From: Polytrichum commune
Lineage: Eukaryota > Streptophyta > Polytrichopsida > Polytrichales > Polytrichaceae
Reading direction: 5' to 3'
Length of the DNA: 64,000 nucleotides
Assembly (NCBI GenBank): GCA_950295325.1
Contig: OX485807.1
Coordinates: 24,461,666 to 24,525,665 of the forward strand
How positions within the stretch are numbered: the first letter of the stretch is position 1; the number at the start of each line of letters is the position of its first letter. Shown piece after piece: positions 36,649 through 48,359 of this stretch. The translations under genes and the position numbers were made by a program. The notes under the pieces are model-generated. The model was not told where the DNA came from. It saw nothing but the letters and a program-made list of their open reading frames with translations, and searched no databases.

Positions 36649-37929
36649 GAAAAGAAAAGAAAAAAGAAAAAGAAAAAGAAAAAGAAAAATTACGCCCGTA
36701 CATAGTACCGGCGTGAATGTGAGCCCGTTATCCAAATGTTTAACACGGCATGCCGTGTTGTCACATAAGGAGTTATGCCTCTTGTGGGAGGTGGGCTCTG
36801 TTAGTTTGTAATGTTCGGCCCCGTTTTAGGGGGGTGCGACGGTATTTTGTTTATTGTCTAGTTTTCTTTTGTTAAGTACAAGATATGTTAAGTATTTAAT
36901 GGCATTTTGATGTATGTTTTTCATGAGAGTTTTGACGTTAGGTTTTGGTATTTTGAGGTCTGTGAGCTTTGTGATGGATTGTTCGTGTATGGCGCCTCTT
37001 ACGCCGGCTGTGATAGTTATGAGGGGGTTTGTTTTCCAGCCTTTGCTCCGTATAGCATTGATTAGTGGGTCGTATTTTGTATGTTTTTGTGTGAGAGCTT
37101 GTTCCGGGAATCTGTCATGGCAATATGTGAATTCAATGAATTGTATTGTGTAGGCGGGTGAGGGTATAAGGGGTATTGAGGTTTGGTTTGGGGCTCCTAG
37201 TATACAGAGAATGTCTGGTCGTAGTCTTGCTTGGCATTGGCATTGTGCTTGTGGGCATGTGCATTCTAGGAGCCATTCTGGGACCGTTTGTTGTTGGTTT
37301 ATGTGATTGAGGTTTCCTGCATTTGTTAATGTGTAGTATCTTGTGTGTTTGTTGGCTTGTAGTGTTTGAGTGATGAAGTGAACCGCGTTGTTGTGGCGGG
37401 CAATTCTTAGGCCTTTTAGATAAGGATGTTCGCACATTGATAGTAGATGTGGCCATGTGTCTCTATCATTTTTGTAGCATAGTGTGCAATTGGGGTTTCG
37501 GAATTTGAGGGGCCAAAAAATGTTTTTTCTGTGGTTACCCATATATTGGGCATATCTAAATTTTAGTGTTTGGGTGATTTGAGCGTCTGTTATTTTTGTG
37601 TTTTTCCAAAAGTGGTTGGAGAGTTTTTGGTTTATATGGTCGTTAGTTAACCATTTTTCTACATATGGGAATTTGTGTTGGGCATGGGTTTTTTCTCGGT
37701 TGGTATGTTCTTTTATTATGAATTTGTGAATATTTCTGATGGCTCCATCGTGGGTGGCGGTTGGGCAACTTGCTAGCCAGTAAGGTGTGGCGTGTGCCAG
37801 GTGGATGTGTGGGGTGTTGGTTGGTTTTTCTTGGAGGTTTCCTTCGTTGGCTAATATGTCTGCTTTTTCATTACCCGCAATTCTTGTGTGGGCTCGTACT
37901 TTGTGGATGTGGATGGAGTGTGGGGTCCT
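36649..37929 (-). mobile_element. 5'-truncated LINE insertion with 10-bp TSD
   Basis: The insertion is flanked by an exact GCATTATAAA at 36639-36648 and 37930-37939. On the element strand it starts abruptly inside an RNase H region, carries one long frame, a 3' untranslated stretch of about 135 bp and a simple-sequence tail of TTTTTC/TTTTC units (36649-36690). The unoccupied paralogue at 31.2-31.7 kb confirms both boundaries. 5' truncation, TSD and a repetitive tail are the hallmarks of target-primed reverse transcription. A decayed relative lies at 8690-9260. Confidence 0.93.
36826..37929 (-). CDS. LINE ORF2 C-terminus: RNase H end plus cysteine-rich domain
   Basis: A continuous frame of 367 codons, open at its 5' end because the LINE is truncated, ends at a stop at 36826. 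Residues about 6-24 (HKVRAHTRIAGNEKADILA) match the last conserved block of cellular-type RNase H (H..H..G.GNE.AD.LA). From about residue 148 a CTLC-x9-H-x4-C cluster forms a putative zinc knuckle, followed by HPYLKGLRIARHNNAVHFI. A second cysteine-rich stretch, with CTC then CQC then C spacing, follows about 100 residues on. The last 150 residues are basic and of unknown role. The frame has no stops, so the insertion is probably young, but without the endonuclease and reverse transcriptase it cannot move itself. An internal ATG at 37542 is not a natural start. Confidence 0.85.
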   Translation of the reverse strand, partial: RTPHSIHIHKVRAHTRIAGNEKADILANEGNLQEKPTNTPHIHLAHATPYWLASCPTATHDGAIRNIHKFIIKEHTNREKTHAQHKFPYVEKWLTNDHINQKLSNHFWKNTKITDAQITQTLKFRYAQYMGNHRKNIFWPLKFRNPNCTLCYKNDRDTWPHLLSMCEHPYLKGLRIARHNNAVHFITQTLQANKHTRYYTLTNAGNLNHINQQQTVPEWLLECTCPQAQCQCQARLRPDILCILGAPNQTSIPLIPSPAYTIQFIEFTYCHDRFPEQALTQKHTKYDPLINAIRSKGWKTNPLITITAGVRGAIHEQSITKLTDLKIPKPNVKTLMKNIHQNAIKYLTYLVLNKRKLDNKQNTVAPP

Positions 37930-38340
37930 GCATTATAAATACTATACAGTACCCTATAATGTCATGTATTACTCTTTAGTAGAACTACATATAGGGTACT
38001 ATGTTTTAGGATGGTAAAAAATCTTGTTGAGGGTCACAAGGTTTTTCCACTCACAAGCACAACTCTTGAGTATTTAGTAGTATTTTTGTAGTGCTCAATC
38101 ATGTTATTAGGGTGTTTTGGTATTGATTAATAGTGTTCTTCTTCATCATGTTGAATTCGTATCATGTTTGGGATCTCAATCCCTTGTTATTATTGTATTC
38201 TACCCTTTACTGACAACTTTAGTAACATAAGGCAACTCATGTCTTATGTTAATGGGTTTCCTTATATTAGTAAGCATGTTGATAAAGGGTGCCTTGAAAC
38301 ACCACACATTATGGTGATTTTAAACAACATAGGAGTGAGT

Positions 38341-41219
38341 AGAAGTAGAAAAAATAGGGTATTAGAAAAAGGAAAAATATATATAAATAGCCCCCCATGG
38401 CTTTCGAAGGGTTCGGACCTCTAAAGGCTAATTCCTTCATCTTTTTATCTCTTTCAACTCTTCTCTTGTTTCCGGTTTACTTTCACTTAAGTAAAGAATG
38501 TAATAGTTAAATTTTATAACATAGTTTGATATTATAGAATGCTATATAACTAAGATTAGTTGGCGTAAGGTAATTGAATGATAGTTTAGTGTTGTAGGTA
38601 ATAAGAAAGTAAGCACTGTCATTTGAATAAAATTTTGATTTCTTGAACTTATTATTTGTTTTGATTTTGTTTCACTTGTAAATATATTTTGAGTTGTTAG
38701 TTGCTAATTAGCTTTTAGAAAACATTTGAATTCTATAATATATTGAATATACAGAGAAAATAATTTTCTTTTTAAAAATCTTAGACTAAAGGTAAGTAGT
38801 TTGAAGCCTCTAATACATTAGACACAACTAACATCAAAACCTTATATGGGCTCTCAGAATGTCAATTTTCTATAAGTTTTATATCTATAGAATATTTTTA
38901 AAAATTTTATATGACCCAAATTGTTTTAACACAATTAAAAAATCGTCTAATAATTAGATTTTTGTGAAACTACTTTAAAGGCTATTTGTCTAGGAACATC
39001 TTGCTTTTCAGGTTTGCTAAATTTTTGTATAGTTCTTATTTCCTATGAATTTTATATATACAATTAGGTCTTGAAGTTTTTTTTCTAGTCTAAATAGTTT
39101 TAACTCATTCTAAATTTTTATTTTTAAGTTATATAGGTTCCCGTGAAACAACTCTAAAACGTCATTTCCCTATAAAATATTTTTAGATTTAGAATTGATC
39201 ACAATAGGTTTTAGACCATATTGGTTTATATCATAATACCTAAATTATATTAAAGGGGTGTAAGTTGCTTATTCTATGGCAACTAAGCTTGGATTGGACT
39301 TTAGACGTTAACTAAAACTATTTAGATCAATTTTGTTCACCAAGATTTTCAATTTTTAATTCTAGGGTTTTTTTTTTACAAATGTAGATACAAAAATACA
39401 GTTTTCTTCGAAACCCAAGGGGTGCTTACTTTACCTCCTCACAATCGTAATACGAATTTTTTTATGGAAATATTTGAATTTGGTCATTACGGATAATGAA
39501 ATGCGAACAATGAACTTCAAAGGTGCCATTGCAGTCAATGTTTAGGTTACTTAGAATGGGATCAAAAATATCTATGGAAAAAAGGACTTAAATCTCCCCA
39601 TGGTCGATCATGATTAAACATGTCTTCTATATTGGTCATCATAGTTTAATAAGGTTATACATAAGTACATCAAACCATCCTTGTAGTTTTAGCACAAGTA
39701 AATATGTAAGGATTACAAGAATGCTAAGACAATGGACGAAGATGAGATTATATATCAAAACGATTGCATCATAGTGGTTATCATCCATACTTGCCACAGA
39801 AGAAGATATTTTTTGTCTTTCTGAGTGGTTGGGGTTCTAGCACTTCCGTTACGGGCATTAGGGTGGTTATATACTTATTATAAGTATAAGTATAAGTTAT
39901 ATTTATGAATGTTATATTATTTTAAACATATATATATACATATATATACATAATCTTATATATATAATCTTATATTTTGTGATGTTTGCAAAATATGACA
40001 ATAGATGAACATGTGGAGATACCAAGGTTTAACCTCGTAGAGACGGTGCATAACAAGTGACTTCAATAATCCAGCAACAAGATGACTTGCATGTACGGAG
40101 CAATAGTAATTGATTTGACATGTATGTTTATGCATATTGCAAATTACATGTTGTAGTTGAAAGGGGGATCTCTTGGTAAAGACATCAATTTAATGTTCTT
40201 GAAATTGAAGGTTATTGCCAAGTCTAGAGATCCCAAGCTGGATACATATGCCATCAAATCTTACCATGGACCAAAAATAAGGATTGTGCATTGGAGGGCT
40301 CACAGTTGTTGGGTCCACTAAACGGAAATTGAACTTGCCATCCGATGTTGAGTGCGACTCACATCGACTTGATAAAGTGAACTATTCAATTCCTTGCCCT
40401 AACACTCGGGCTAAAAGGGTACGCATAGAGTCCTTGAATTATGCAACACATAGTGTGGGTCATACTACATCTATTTTAGGAACATGTTGGTGGGTTTTTG
40501 CAATCCTTCCTTGCTCTATGAACTAATTCGGCACTAGTCACGTTCAAGCTTTGCCAAAACACCTCCCAAGCTAGTCCTCCATCCCTAGAATGTTCAATCA
40601 ACATATACTATTGTAAAACTTACCATTTAGAGCCCATAACATGCATTTCTAGGTAATGCATCACTAGTTATCTGAACCGCACTTCCACTAACACATTCAA
40701 CACCTTAGCCACATCAACCTTAAGGAACATGTTAGCTTACAAGAAGATCAACCCTAAGCTTGGACATTTAGAAAGATCGATCGTTTTTGTAGTTCTTTGG
40801 CGTTGGACCCAACCCTAAATCACCATAGGGTGAGGAAGCTACTTTTATTTGGTCACTACAACATTAATGAGGATTTCGTTCTCTAAGACCTATCATCAAG
40901 GGTGCAATAAAAACCAACCCCTAGTAGTTTGTTGTTGAGTCATAATAAAAAACTTTAGTAGACTATTTTGGGGTTTCTAATCCCAATTTAGGTGTTAGAT
41001 TGTTTTGGAATAATCCTTAGACTTTACATAGAAGTTCATGTTTTTACCCTCCTTAATGGTATGTATTGTGGCCATGTAGCCATGTAATGACCTACATCAT
41101 TTATGGTATTTAGTGTACTTACTAATATCTTGGCATGAGTATGTTCAACAATGTTATGAGGTATATATGTCTACGTTACACAATGGTCTACAAGTTGACT
41201 AAAAGTGCACACTTGACAC
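38341..41219. other. AT-rich spacer, no gene recognised
   Basis: Includes TATA-type low-complexity DNA (39918-39973). No domain, RNA gene or clear element end was found. The left-end sequence of the hairpin MITE at 13150 recurs near 41092. Confidence 0.45.
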
Positions 41220-41965
41220 TTGACATTAGTATGCTCAAGAAAAACTTCCTCTTGCATATTAATCCATAAACACATGGTAATTGCCATTAGGGCCGGTTTA
41301 CACCATGGACCATGAAGTCGGACCATGGAAGATGATATTTTTCCATGGACCAAGAGGAATGACCATGCACCAAAAAGTGAATGTGCTAGATTTTTTTTAA
41401 TATGTGCCCAAAAATGGCAGTTTTGAAGGGGGGGGGGGAGTTTGACAAATCCCTTGTCTTATCTTCTCTTCCCCCAAAAAAATTCATTAAAATATTATTA
41501 TAATGATGTTTCTTTGCCATGGGCCCCTACCTTTATTTTATTTTATTGGAGCACCTCTATTGCCTCTCCCACCGCAAAACCCGTTGCCCTATGTTAGTCG
41601 ATAATGTAGGCCTTAATAAAATATGTCTTTTGGGGACCTCGAACTCCACGGTCACTCTTACATGTTTTCCTTGGTGTAAACCGAAGTGGTCCTAGGACGA
41701 GTTCAACAGCCAATCACAAATGGCCTTGGGACAACTTCATGGTCCATGGTGTAAACAACCCCTTATTATGCTCAATAAACATCTTCTTTTTGCATACTAA
41801 ACCGCAAAACTAACATCTCAAGTATCCAATGTGCTACATTAAATGTCATAACATAGACATTTTTCACTTTAAAAAAAAAAGATTATCTTATTGACGCCTA
41901 ATATCAGGTTAGCAATTAGCAGATGTGACACTTTGAGACCTCTAGGCATCTAGTTTAAGCCCCTC
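41220..41965 (+). repeat. dispersed repeat occupied by a PIF-like MITE
   Basis: Flanks 41220-41286 and 41766-41965 correspond to the uninterrupted stretch 9870-10090. The MITE at 41290-41762 separates them. Confidence 0.6.
41290..41762. mobile_element. PIF/Harbinger-like MITE, copy 3 (473 bp)
   Basis: The left end reads GGGCCGGTTTACACCATGGA and the reversed right end GGGGTTGTTTACACCATGGA, both continuing CCATGAAGT. TTA lies on each side (41287-41289 and 41763-41765), the typical PIF/Harbinger 3-bp TSD. The sequence is a shorter relative of copies 1 and 2, retaining the CCGCAAAACCCGTTG and GGGGACCTC blocks. It has no coding capacity. Confidence 0.85.
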
Positions 41966-42047
41966 ATAAACAGTGTACGTGACACTAAACACCATAAACG
42001 ATCTAGAGAACTTTGTTGTTGAGCACATTTGATTGGAAGGTGAACTT

Positions 42048-42240
42048 ATTTTTGTTTGTTTTTTTATTCGTTCTGTTTTTGAAACAGAAGGCCAACAAGC
42101 CAACGCCAATGCATAACAAAGGAAGATGAAGTTGTAATTACGCACGGTGTGGGTGTTAGGTACATAATCTGGATTGCATTCTCTTGGCTTTTATTCATTT
42201 GGCACTGGCTGCATTGGCCTTCTGTCTCCAAAAAACCAAA
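42048..42240. repeat. inverted pair of SINE-like 3' ends
   Basis: On the minus strand, 42055-42118 reads TTATGCATTGGCGTTGGC then TTCTGTTTCAAAA, and on the plus strand 42190-42235 reads TTATTCATTTGGCACTGG then CTTCTGTCTCCAAAA. Both resemble the 3' end of the SINE at 62676-62871 (TTATGCTTTGGCATTGGC then CCTTTTGTCTTAAAA). Heads are missing, so these are probably two 5'-truncated or deleted copies. Confidence 0.45.
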
Positions 42241-42833
42241 AAAATTAAAAATTAAAAAATCTGGATTGCATTGGAAGGATTGAATCCCCTTCGAAGCTTT
42301 CCGGAAGCTCCGGTTGGCTAAGTTACTGTGGTTTGCCGATGCCGATCATGAAACCTGCAGCAAAGTGCAAAGTGGGCTAAAAAAAAACACGTTTCCGGGT
42401 CATTCATAAAGTGGAGGCGGGTTGATGAGGAGGCTTGCGCTTTGAAGCTTTCGACCTACATTATGTGTGTAAGGCTAATCAACTTTTTCTAATATCTCCC
42501 GTTGTGCCTGATGATGAGTGTGGGCTCATTTATCCCTTCAGCCTATCTTTGGGGGTACCATAAGCCTGGAGCCGTCACTGCAATCGGCTGGGTGGCCCCG
42601 CTCACTCACTGCACCCTCTATTTCTCGGATAGGCGATGCTGCTGCTGCTTATTATGCCTTTGTAAAGGCAATTGCCCGCAACCACATGTGTTGTTGCCTC
42701 AAATAGAGGAGATTTGCAAATTTTCTTTGGGACCAAAAAAAGCCAAGATGGGGGAGTCTCATTGGCTCAAGTGTTGCTACTGGGATCCGATGGCATTGCT
42801 TCGTTCATAGATAGGTAATGTAGCTCATGCCCC

Positions 42834-43130
42834 GATCACACTAAACTTTCCGTCCAGTTCCGGCCGTGAAATTGTTGGGGATTGTGGTCAGAAGTAGATG
42901 TTGGCCCACCATTTTTCACATTGTTACAGCCGGAGATGCCGACGGATGGTGTTAGAACTGGTCGGTGTGGTCGGCCCCTCATGCTGCCCCGATCACACCA
43001 AACTTTCTGTCCAGTTGCAACCGCGAAATTGTTGGGGATTATGATGTTCATAAATGGTTGTTGGCCCATCGCTTTTCACATTGTTACAGCCGGAGATGCC
43101 GACGGATGGTGTATGAACGGGCCAGTGTGA
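42834..43130 (+). repeat. diverged tandem duplication, period 157 bp
   Basis: Unit 1 starts at 42834 and unit 2 at 42991. They share GATCACAC-AAACTTTC, GAAATTGTTGGGGATT, TTTTTCACATTGTTACAGCC in variant form, and GGAGATGCCGACGGATGGTG. Differences include a small indel around the GATGTT-TTGGCCCA part. No conserved frame is evident. Confidence 0.8.
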
Positions 43131-43145
43131 ACAACCCCTCCTCGC

Positions 43146-43252
43146 TTACTGGTATGGGCCACCAACGAACGGTTCCTACCAGCAGGGGTCGCTTTTAGAG
43201 TCGGTTTAGCCAATGCTAGTAGGAACTGTTCATAGGTGACCCGCACCAGTAA
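43146..43252. repeat. 107-bp hairpin with about 40-bp arms
   Basis: The left arm begins TTACTGGTATGGGCCACC and the reversed right arm TTACTGGTGCGGGTCACC; both continue to GTTCCTAC-AGCA with few mismatches around a loop of about 27 nt. It could be a small foldback element or, if transcribed, a precursor-like stem. Confidence 0.7.
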
Positions 43253-44580
43253 ATGTGGGTGGGCTATAAGTTCATTGAGATAGTTGGGGTGTCCCTAACT
43301 TATTATTTAGTGGGTAAAGTTTTGTGAGATCTAGGAGGGTGAAAACGTAGAGAAAACGGAAGCATGTTGAGCTTAGAAGTGTAGGAAATCATGAAGTCCT
43401 TGAAGTTGAATTCGCCAGCATTTGGTGTATCAATGAGGCGCTTTGTAAGGGCAACTACTGTGACTTTCAGTGGAAGTTTTCCTCTCCTTTTGCTCCCAAT
43501 CATGAGTTTTTTTTTTCATGATTCGGATTGATTGGGGGGGGTGTGAATTTTCTTCGAATATAGTGGGATCCAACTCAAATGTCTTAACAACAAACATGGG
43601 AGGGGGATGTTTTTATTGCACCTCTAGCTCATGGTAGGTGTTGTGAACCAAAGTCCTTAATTAGTGACGGCTATGCAATAGCTTTCAATTCATCAACATG
43701 TGTTAGTCATCGGTTCCCATGACATTTGTTCGAAACTGAACGACATAGAAATAGTAAAGAAGGTATTTTATTATGTGAGACCAGGTATAACAAGAGAATC
43801 AACTAGCATTATGTCAGCCTATATGTGAAATCAACATGAATCTACTACCAAACTTTGTTCTCAACTTGCTTCAAATCAATAAGTAGAAGAACAATGTTAC
43901 ATGGATGAGGATTTGGAGGTAAAGAAAATCAACGTTTCTTGTTTATAGGTTCATCTTTAGTCATTTCTCTGGGAAATATACCCTTATTTAAGTATATTTA
44001 ACCTTCAAAACTGTTCCTTGATTAGAGAATTAGGTTCAAATCAGTGTGAAATATATGGTCAAGTACTTGAAGAATACAATATACTACCATATGCAGAGTC
44101 TAGTATTTTAAAACAACACTTATGTACATAGTTGTATTTTATTTCTTTATTAGATTCGTGTTTTACATAAGTTGGTTGTGAGCCTACAGATTAAGCGTCA
44201 ATGAACAATACCCATCCTATGACTATTTACAATCGGAATCCTATGCATGGGATTTTGTCATGTCAACATATTAAATTTAGTTCTGAGCTACACAACGATA
44301 CTCTTTAAGGCATTTGCAAAGACTCTTTCATTAAGACATAAACAACATTTGAAGTCCATTTTGAACATTGAAAGTCTCTCATCTTAAGAGATTTCATTTT
44401 ATTAAAATGCTCTTCAACCATTACGCATAACATTACTCAACAATGGTATGTTACACGCCCGTGAATATTCCCATGTTATTTTTGTAACCTAACCATGACC
44501 TACTAAGGATATTTGACAACATACAAAATTAAATTAGCAACTACTACACTAGAATTAGAACTTGATAGATTGATGCAATT
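43253..44580. other. spacer, nothing recognised
   Basis: AT-rich and without a convincing frame. Confidence 0.4.
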
Positions 44581-47400
44581 ATGACAATGCAAGTTGTGAT
44601 ATATTTATTTAGTTTAAAATATTTAATGTTGGACTATGCAAGAAAAAAATGGCAAATGACAGCCTTGGAAGTGGAAGATTTAGCAGAGGCCCAAGAGAAT
44701 GATGGAGGTGGCTCAGTTCAAGTTTATGTTATAGTGATGAACATGGAAGTAGAGCTTGAACCAATAGTAGTTCAAATTAAAGGATACTTGAACTCTTCCT
44801 ATCCATGCACGAATCTGGTTGATTCAGGAAGCACATATAATATGATGTTGCAAGAAAATTGGAACTCCCCCTTGTTCTAGTATAGGCGTCGTATGTTTTA
44901 CTACCAAACAACGAATCTTGCGCTACAAATCACCACATGTTGAAGGTGTTGGTGGACATTCAAGGAATCAACATTGTAGCCGACTTTGAGGTTTGGAGTG
45001 GAGCACCATACAACATCATTTTAGGAATGACATGGCTATGTCAAGTGGACGCACACATCACATGTAAAGAAGGTGCAGTACATAAAAACCTTTCATATTG
45101 AAAATCATTTGCCATAATAAGTAAATAATCATTACCCAAATTTTCCAATGTTTTTTCATTTACAAATGAAAATATCTATCAAAAAATGTCAAGAAATATT
45201 TTTAGTACATGTGGTGGAATTGGAAGAGGAAACCAAAGTCAACAAGAAAGAAGAGGTTGCTTTGGATGGGAAGTTATTTCTTGATGAATTTAGTGATGTA
45301 TTCCACTAGTAAGGAAAGTTGATCATGCTATAGAATGGTCACTAATGCAATCCTAGTCTCAAGAGCTCTATATATTCTTTCTTAGCTCAAAATGAGGAAT
45401 TAAAATTCAATATTTGAGGTGACTTCGAGGTTTGGAATGAAGCACAATACGACATCGTCTTAGGAATGATGTGGCTATGTCAAGAGGACGCACACATCGC
45501 ATAAAAATAATGTGCAATACATGAAAATAATTTAGATGGAAAATAATTTTCCAACAAGGGCAAACAATTATTACCAAAGGTTTCTATGGTTTTTCATTTA
45601 CAAATGAAAAGGTCTATTAGAAAATGTCAAGAAATATCTTTAGTACATGTGGTAGACGTGCAAAAATCAACAAGGAAGTGGAGGTTGCCTTGGATAGTAA
45701 ATTATTTCTTGATAAATTTAATGATGTATTCCATGATAAAATAATTGAATTATCACCAGTAAGGGAAGTCGGTCATGCTATAGACTTGGTCGCTAATGCA
45801 ATCATGATCTCAATAGCTCCATATTGTCTTTCTTTACCTTAAAATGAGAAATTAGAAAATCACTTGATGTGTTTGCTAAACAAATGCTACATTTAACCTA
45901 ATAAGTCTCCGTGGCTGCACCAATCTTTTTTGTAGGGGAATTTTTTTAAAAAAATTAATGAAATTTCTTTGAGATTGTGTGTAGATTACCATGGATTGAA
46001 TAAATTGACCATAATGAACAAATATCCTATACCATACACAAATGATATGGTTGATTATCTTTATGAAGCAAAGGTATTTCCTAAAGTTGACGTAAAGAGT
46101 GGTTAACATCAAATGCAAGTGAACGATTCAAATATTGAAATGACCACGTTTCAGTTGTAGCTAGGACACTATGAGTATGTTGTGATGCCTTGTGGCCCCA
46201 CTAATGCTCCAACAACATCTATGATCTTGATGAATACTTTGTTTCGTAAATATTTAGGTAAATTTGTGTTAGTATTAATTAATTATAATTTGATTTAGTC
46301 TAAAATAATAAGGATTACAAACAACAGCTTAGACAATTGTTTAATAGTTTGACTTCCAATAACTTTATGCCAAGTAGAGCAAGTGTGAATTTTAGTCATC
46401 GAGCATTGAGTACCTTGGGCATATACTTACAAACAAAGGCATACAGTTCACTCTAAAAAGTCAAAATAATTGTTGAGTGAGCAATACCTAGCGATAAGAT
46501 GCAAGTTTAAAGCATCTTATATCTTTTTAGCTATTATCAAAGGTTTATGAAAGGATTCTCCAAAATTCCAATCGCTTTTATTGCATTCTTGAAGGGGATA
46601 TTAGAGGTTGGTAGTTGGGCTTCTGATTGCGATTCATGTTTTTTAAACTTAATCAACCCTTCAACACCTATCTTGACAATGATGGATTATTTGAAGGGAC
46701 GTATTTTTTATGTACTAATGCTAATGATCTACCTATTGGTGTTGTTTTGATGCAAGAGAAATGCAAAATCCGTTGATTGTGATTGAGCCAAAAGATAAAA
46801 GATTTGTAGTAGAACCAAAAATCGAGCTACAAATAGAAATTTTTTACTATATGAGAAATATATTGTAAAAGTAATGTTTTGGCATAAAAGGGAGCTTGGG
46901 GGAGCACAGAGGATCTTTTGTCTTTACTATGGTTGGGCGGTTTGAGCTCATAGCAATCACAATAATGTGATTAAGTTGTAAAGCTTTTGTAATGTGCAAA
47001 GTTTGAAAATTCTCATATTGGTGTCTCATATGCATTCATGCCAAAACCATTTTGGATACAATTCACAACTTGCATCAACCCTTAGTTGAATATTTACAAT
47101 ATAAGCAAGATAGTCTAAGGCATGTTGCATGTGGGTGTTAAATGATTAGTTTTTCTAGTGGAATTACTTATATTGTTCTAATCTATATATGGAAGATTTC
47201 TATGGTTTAGCAAATCAGCCAAGAGGTGAGGTAAATACATTTTGTAATCAGACCCCAAATGAACAATATGCAATTTTTTGAACTCCATATTGTGTGATTC
47301 TATAGTTGGTTGCCTAGACTAGTCCAAAGTGATTCGAAACCAAAGTCAATCAAGTCCACCATGCTTTGAAGTTTCATATGGTTAATATGTGGTAATAACA
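44581..47400 (+). mobile_element. Ty3/Gypsy retrotransposon fossil, protease to RNase H region
   Basis: Pieces of pol appear in Ty3/Gypsy order. The retropepsin site NLVDSGSTYNMM lies near 44813, and the linker VWSGAPYNIILGMTWL near 44990. Reverse-transcriptase pieces run from about 45970 to 46260 (VDYHGLNKLTIMNKYPIPY, then an [13 protein letters not shown] equivalent). A piece after the catalytic region (FSKIPIAFIAFLKG) lies near 46547, and RNase H-like and later remnants follow to about 47400. Between the protease and the reverse transcriptase the element contains a tandem duplication of about 439 bp. No LTRs were identified. It is broken many times and looks old. Confidence 0.8.
44982..45740 (+). 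repeat. tandem duplication inside the Ty3/Gypsy fossil
   Basis: Unit 1 (from 44982) and unit 2 (from 45421) share TTAGGAATGA then TGGCTATGTCAAG, CATTTACAAATGAAAA, AAAATGTCAAGAAATAT, TTTAGTACATGTGGT and TTAGTGATGTATTCCA-type blocks at a constant offset of about 439 bp. They differ at many positions, so the duplication is old. Confidence 0.75.
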
Positions 47401-48359
47401 TACGCTATTATGTCCAGTTGCACGAGTTAAACCCTTTACAAAAGTCTTATACATGTAAATAAGATAATATCCAACATTATTTGAACTATGTCTAGCAGCA
47501 CAACATTGTTATGTGTCACCATGAGCTTGCCAACTAAAGTATGGTGGTCAATGTGGATTTTGCATGGATGTTTGTGGATTCAAGGATGTGCTTATCAAAT
47601 CACAAGTGAGGCAAGAGGTGATGGGCCACATAGGAGTTTCAAAAGGTTGCGATGTGTTTGCAAGACTCCGCCACAATGTGAAGCCATCATGAGCTCTTGT
47701 ATTTCGGGTAAGATGCTCTACATGCGGTTACTTATCATGTTGCATGTTGATAACGACCAAGACCCACCACTTAAGACACAGTTACAAGGCACTAGATGAA
47801 GAGAATAGTCGAATAACACTCACATACCCTACTTGACCAACTTCATGGCCCACTTCATCATGTTTGCACCCTGCACTAAAAGATGGTGGTACATTAAAGG
47901 TCTCCATCAATGTTATTTCCTTAGGTTGGTGACAATTTTGTTGTTGTTTGGATGTTAACAAAATTAACTAGAATTTAAGTATATTTGGATCTATGCATAA
48001 AATTTGGACAATTTTACCCACCAAATATCATACACTAGATCATCTAACCCAACTTCCTAACCTAACTTTGACTATATTGCGCCGGCATGGATGGCTTTGG
48101 GGTAGTTGAGCCTACCCCACAGCTGGAGGCAACGACACCCATTGCAGAGGGAGTAAGGGATTGAGGAGCAAGTTAGCATGGGAGCGAGGTGCGGCCAAGA
48201 GGTGAAGCAGACATGGACGCATGGGAGGCTCCAACGTCAATGCACACATAGAGCAAGGCGGTTGCAGCGATTGTCCTTGTCAAGGACATTACCTCTAAGG
48301 TATGGGCCCTCCCATTGGTCCAAATTTAGCTTCATTGATCCACCCTAAACCCTTGCTTA
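47401..48359. other. spacer, nothing recognised
   Basis: A 103-codon frame at 47488-47799 has no recognisable motif. A slightly GC-richer stretch near 48080-48250 is unexplained. Confidence 0.35.

Larger units (their letters stand above)
36520..38340 (+). repeat. dispersed repeat copy B, split by a LINE
   Basis: Two halves, 36520-36648 and 37930-38340, align continuously with copy A (31170-31680, opposite strand) once the LINE and one target duplication are removed. The interrupted point reads GCATTATAAA on both sides. Confidence 0.75.

Noticed and set aside
42502-42810. 102-codon frame in a GC-richer patch
   Set aside because: No motif, no promoter or splice evidence, and overlapping frames are open as well.
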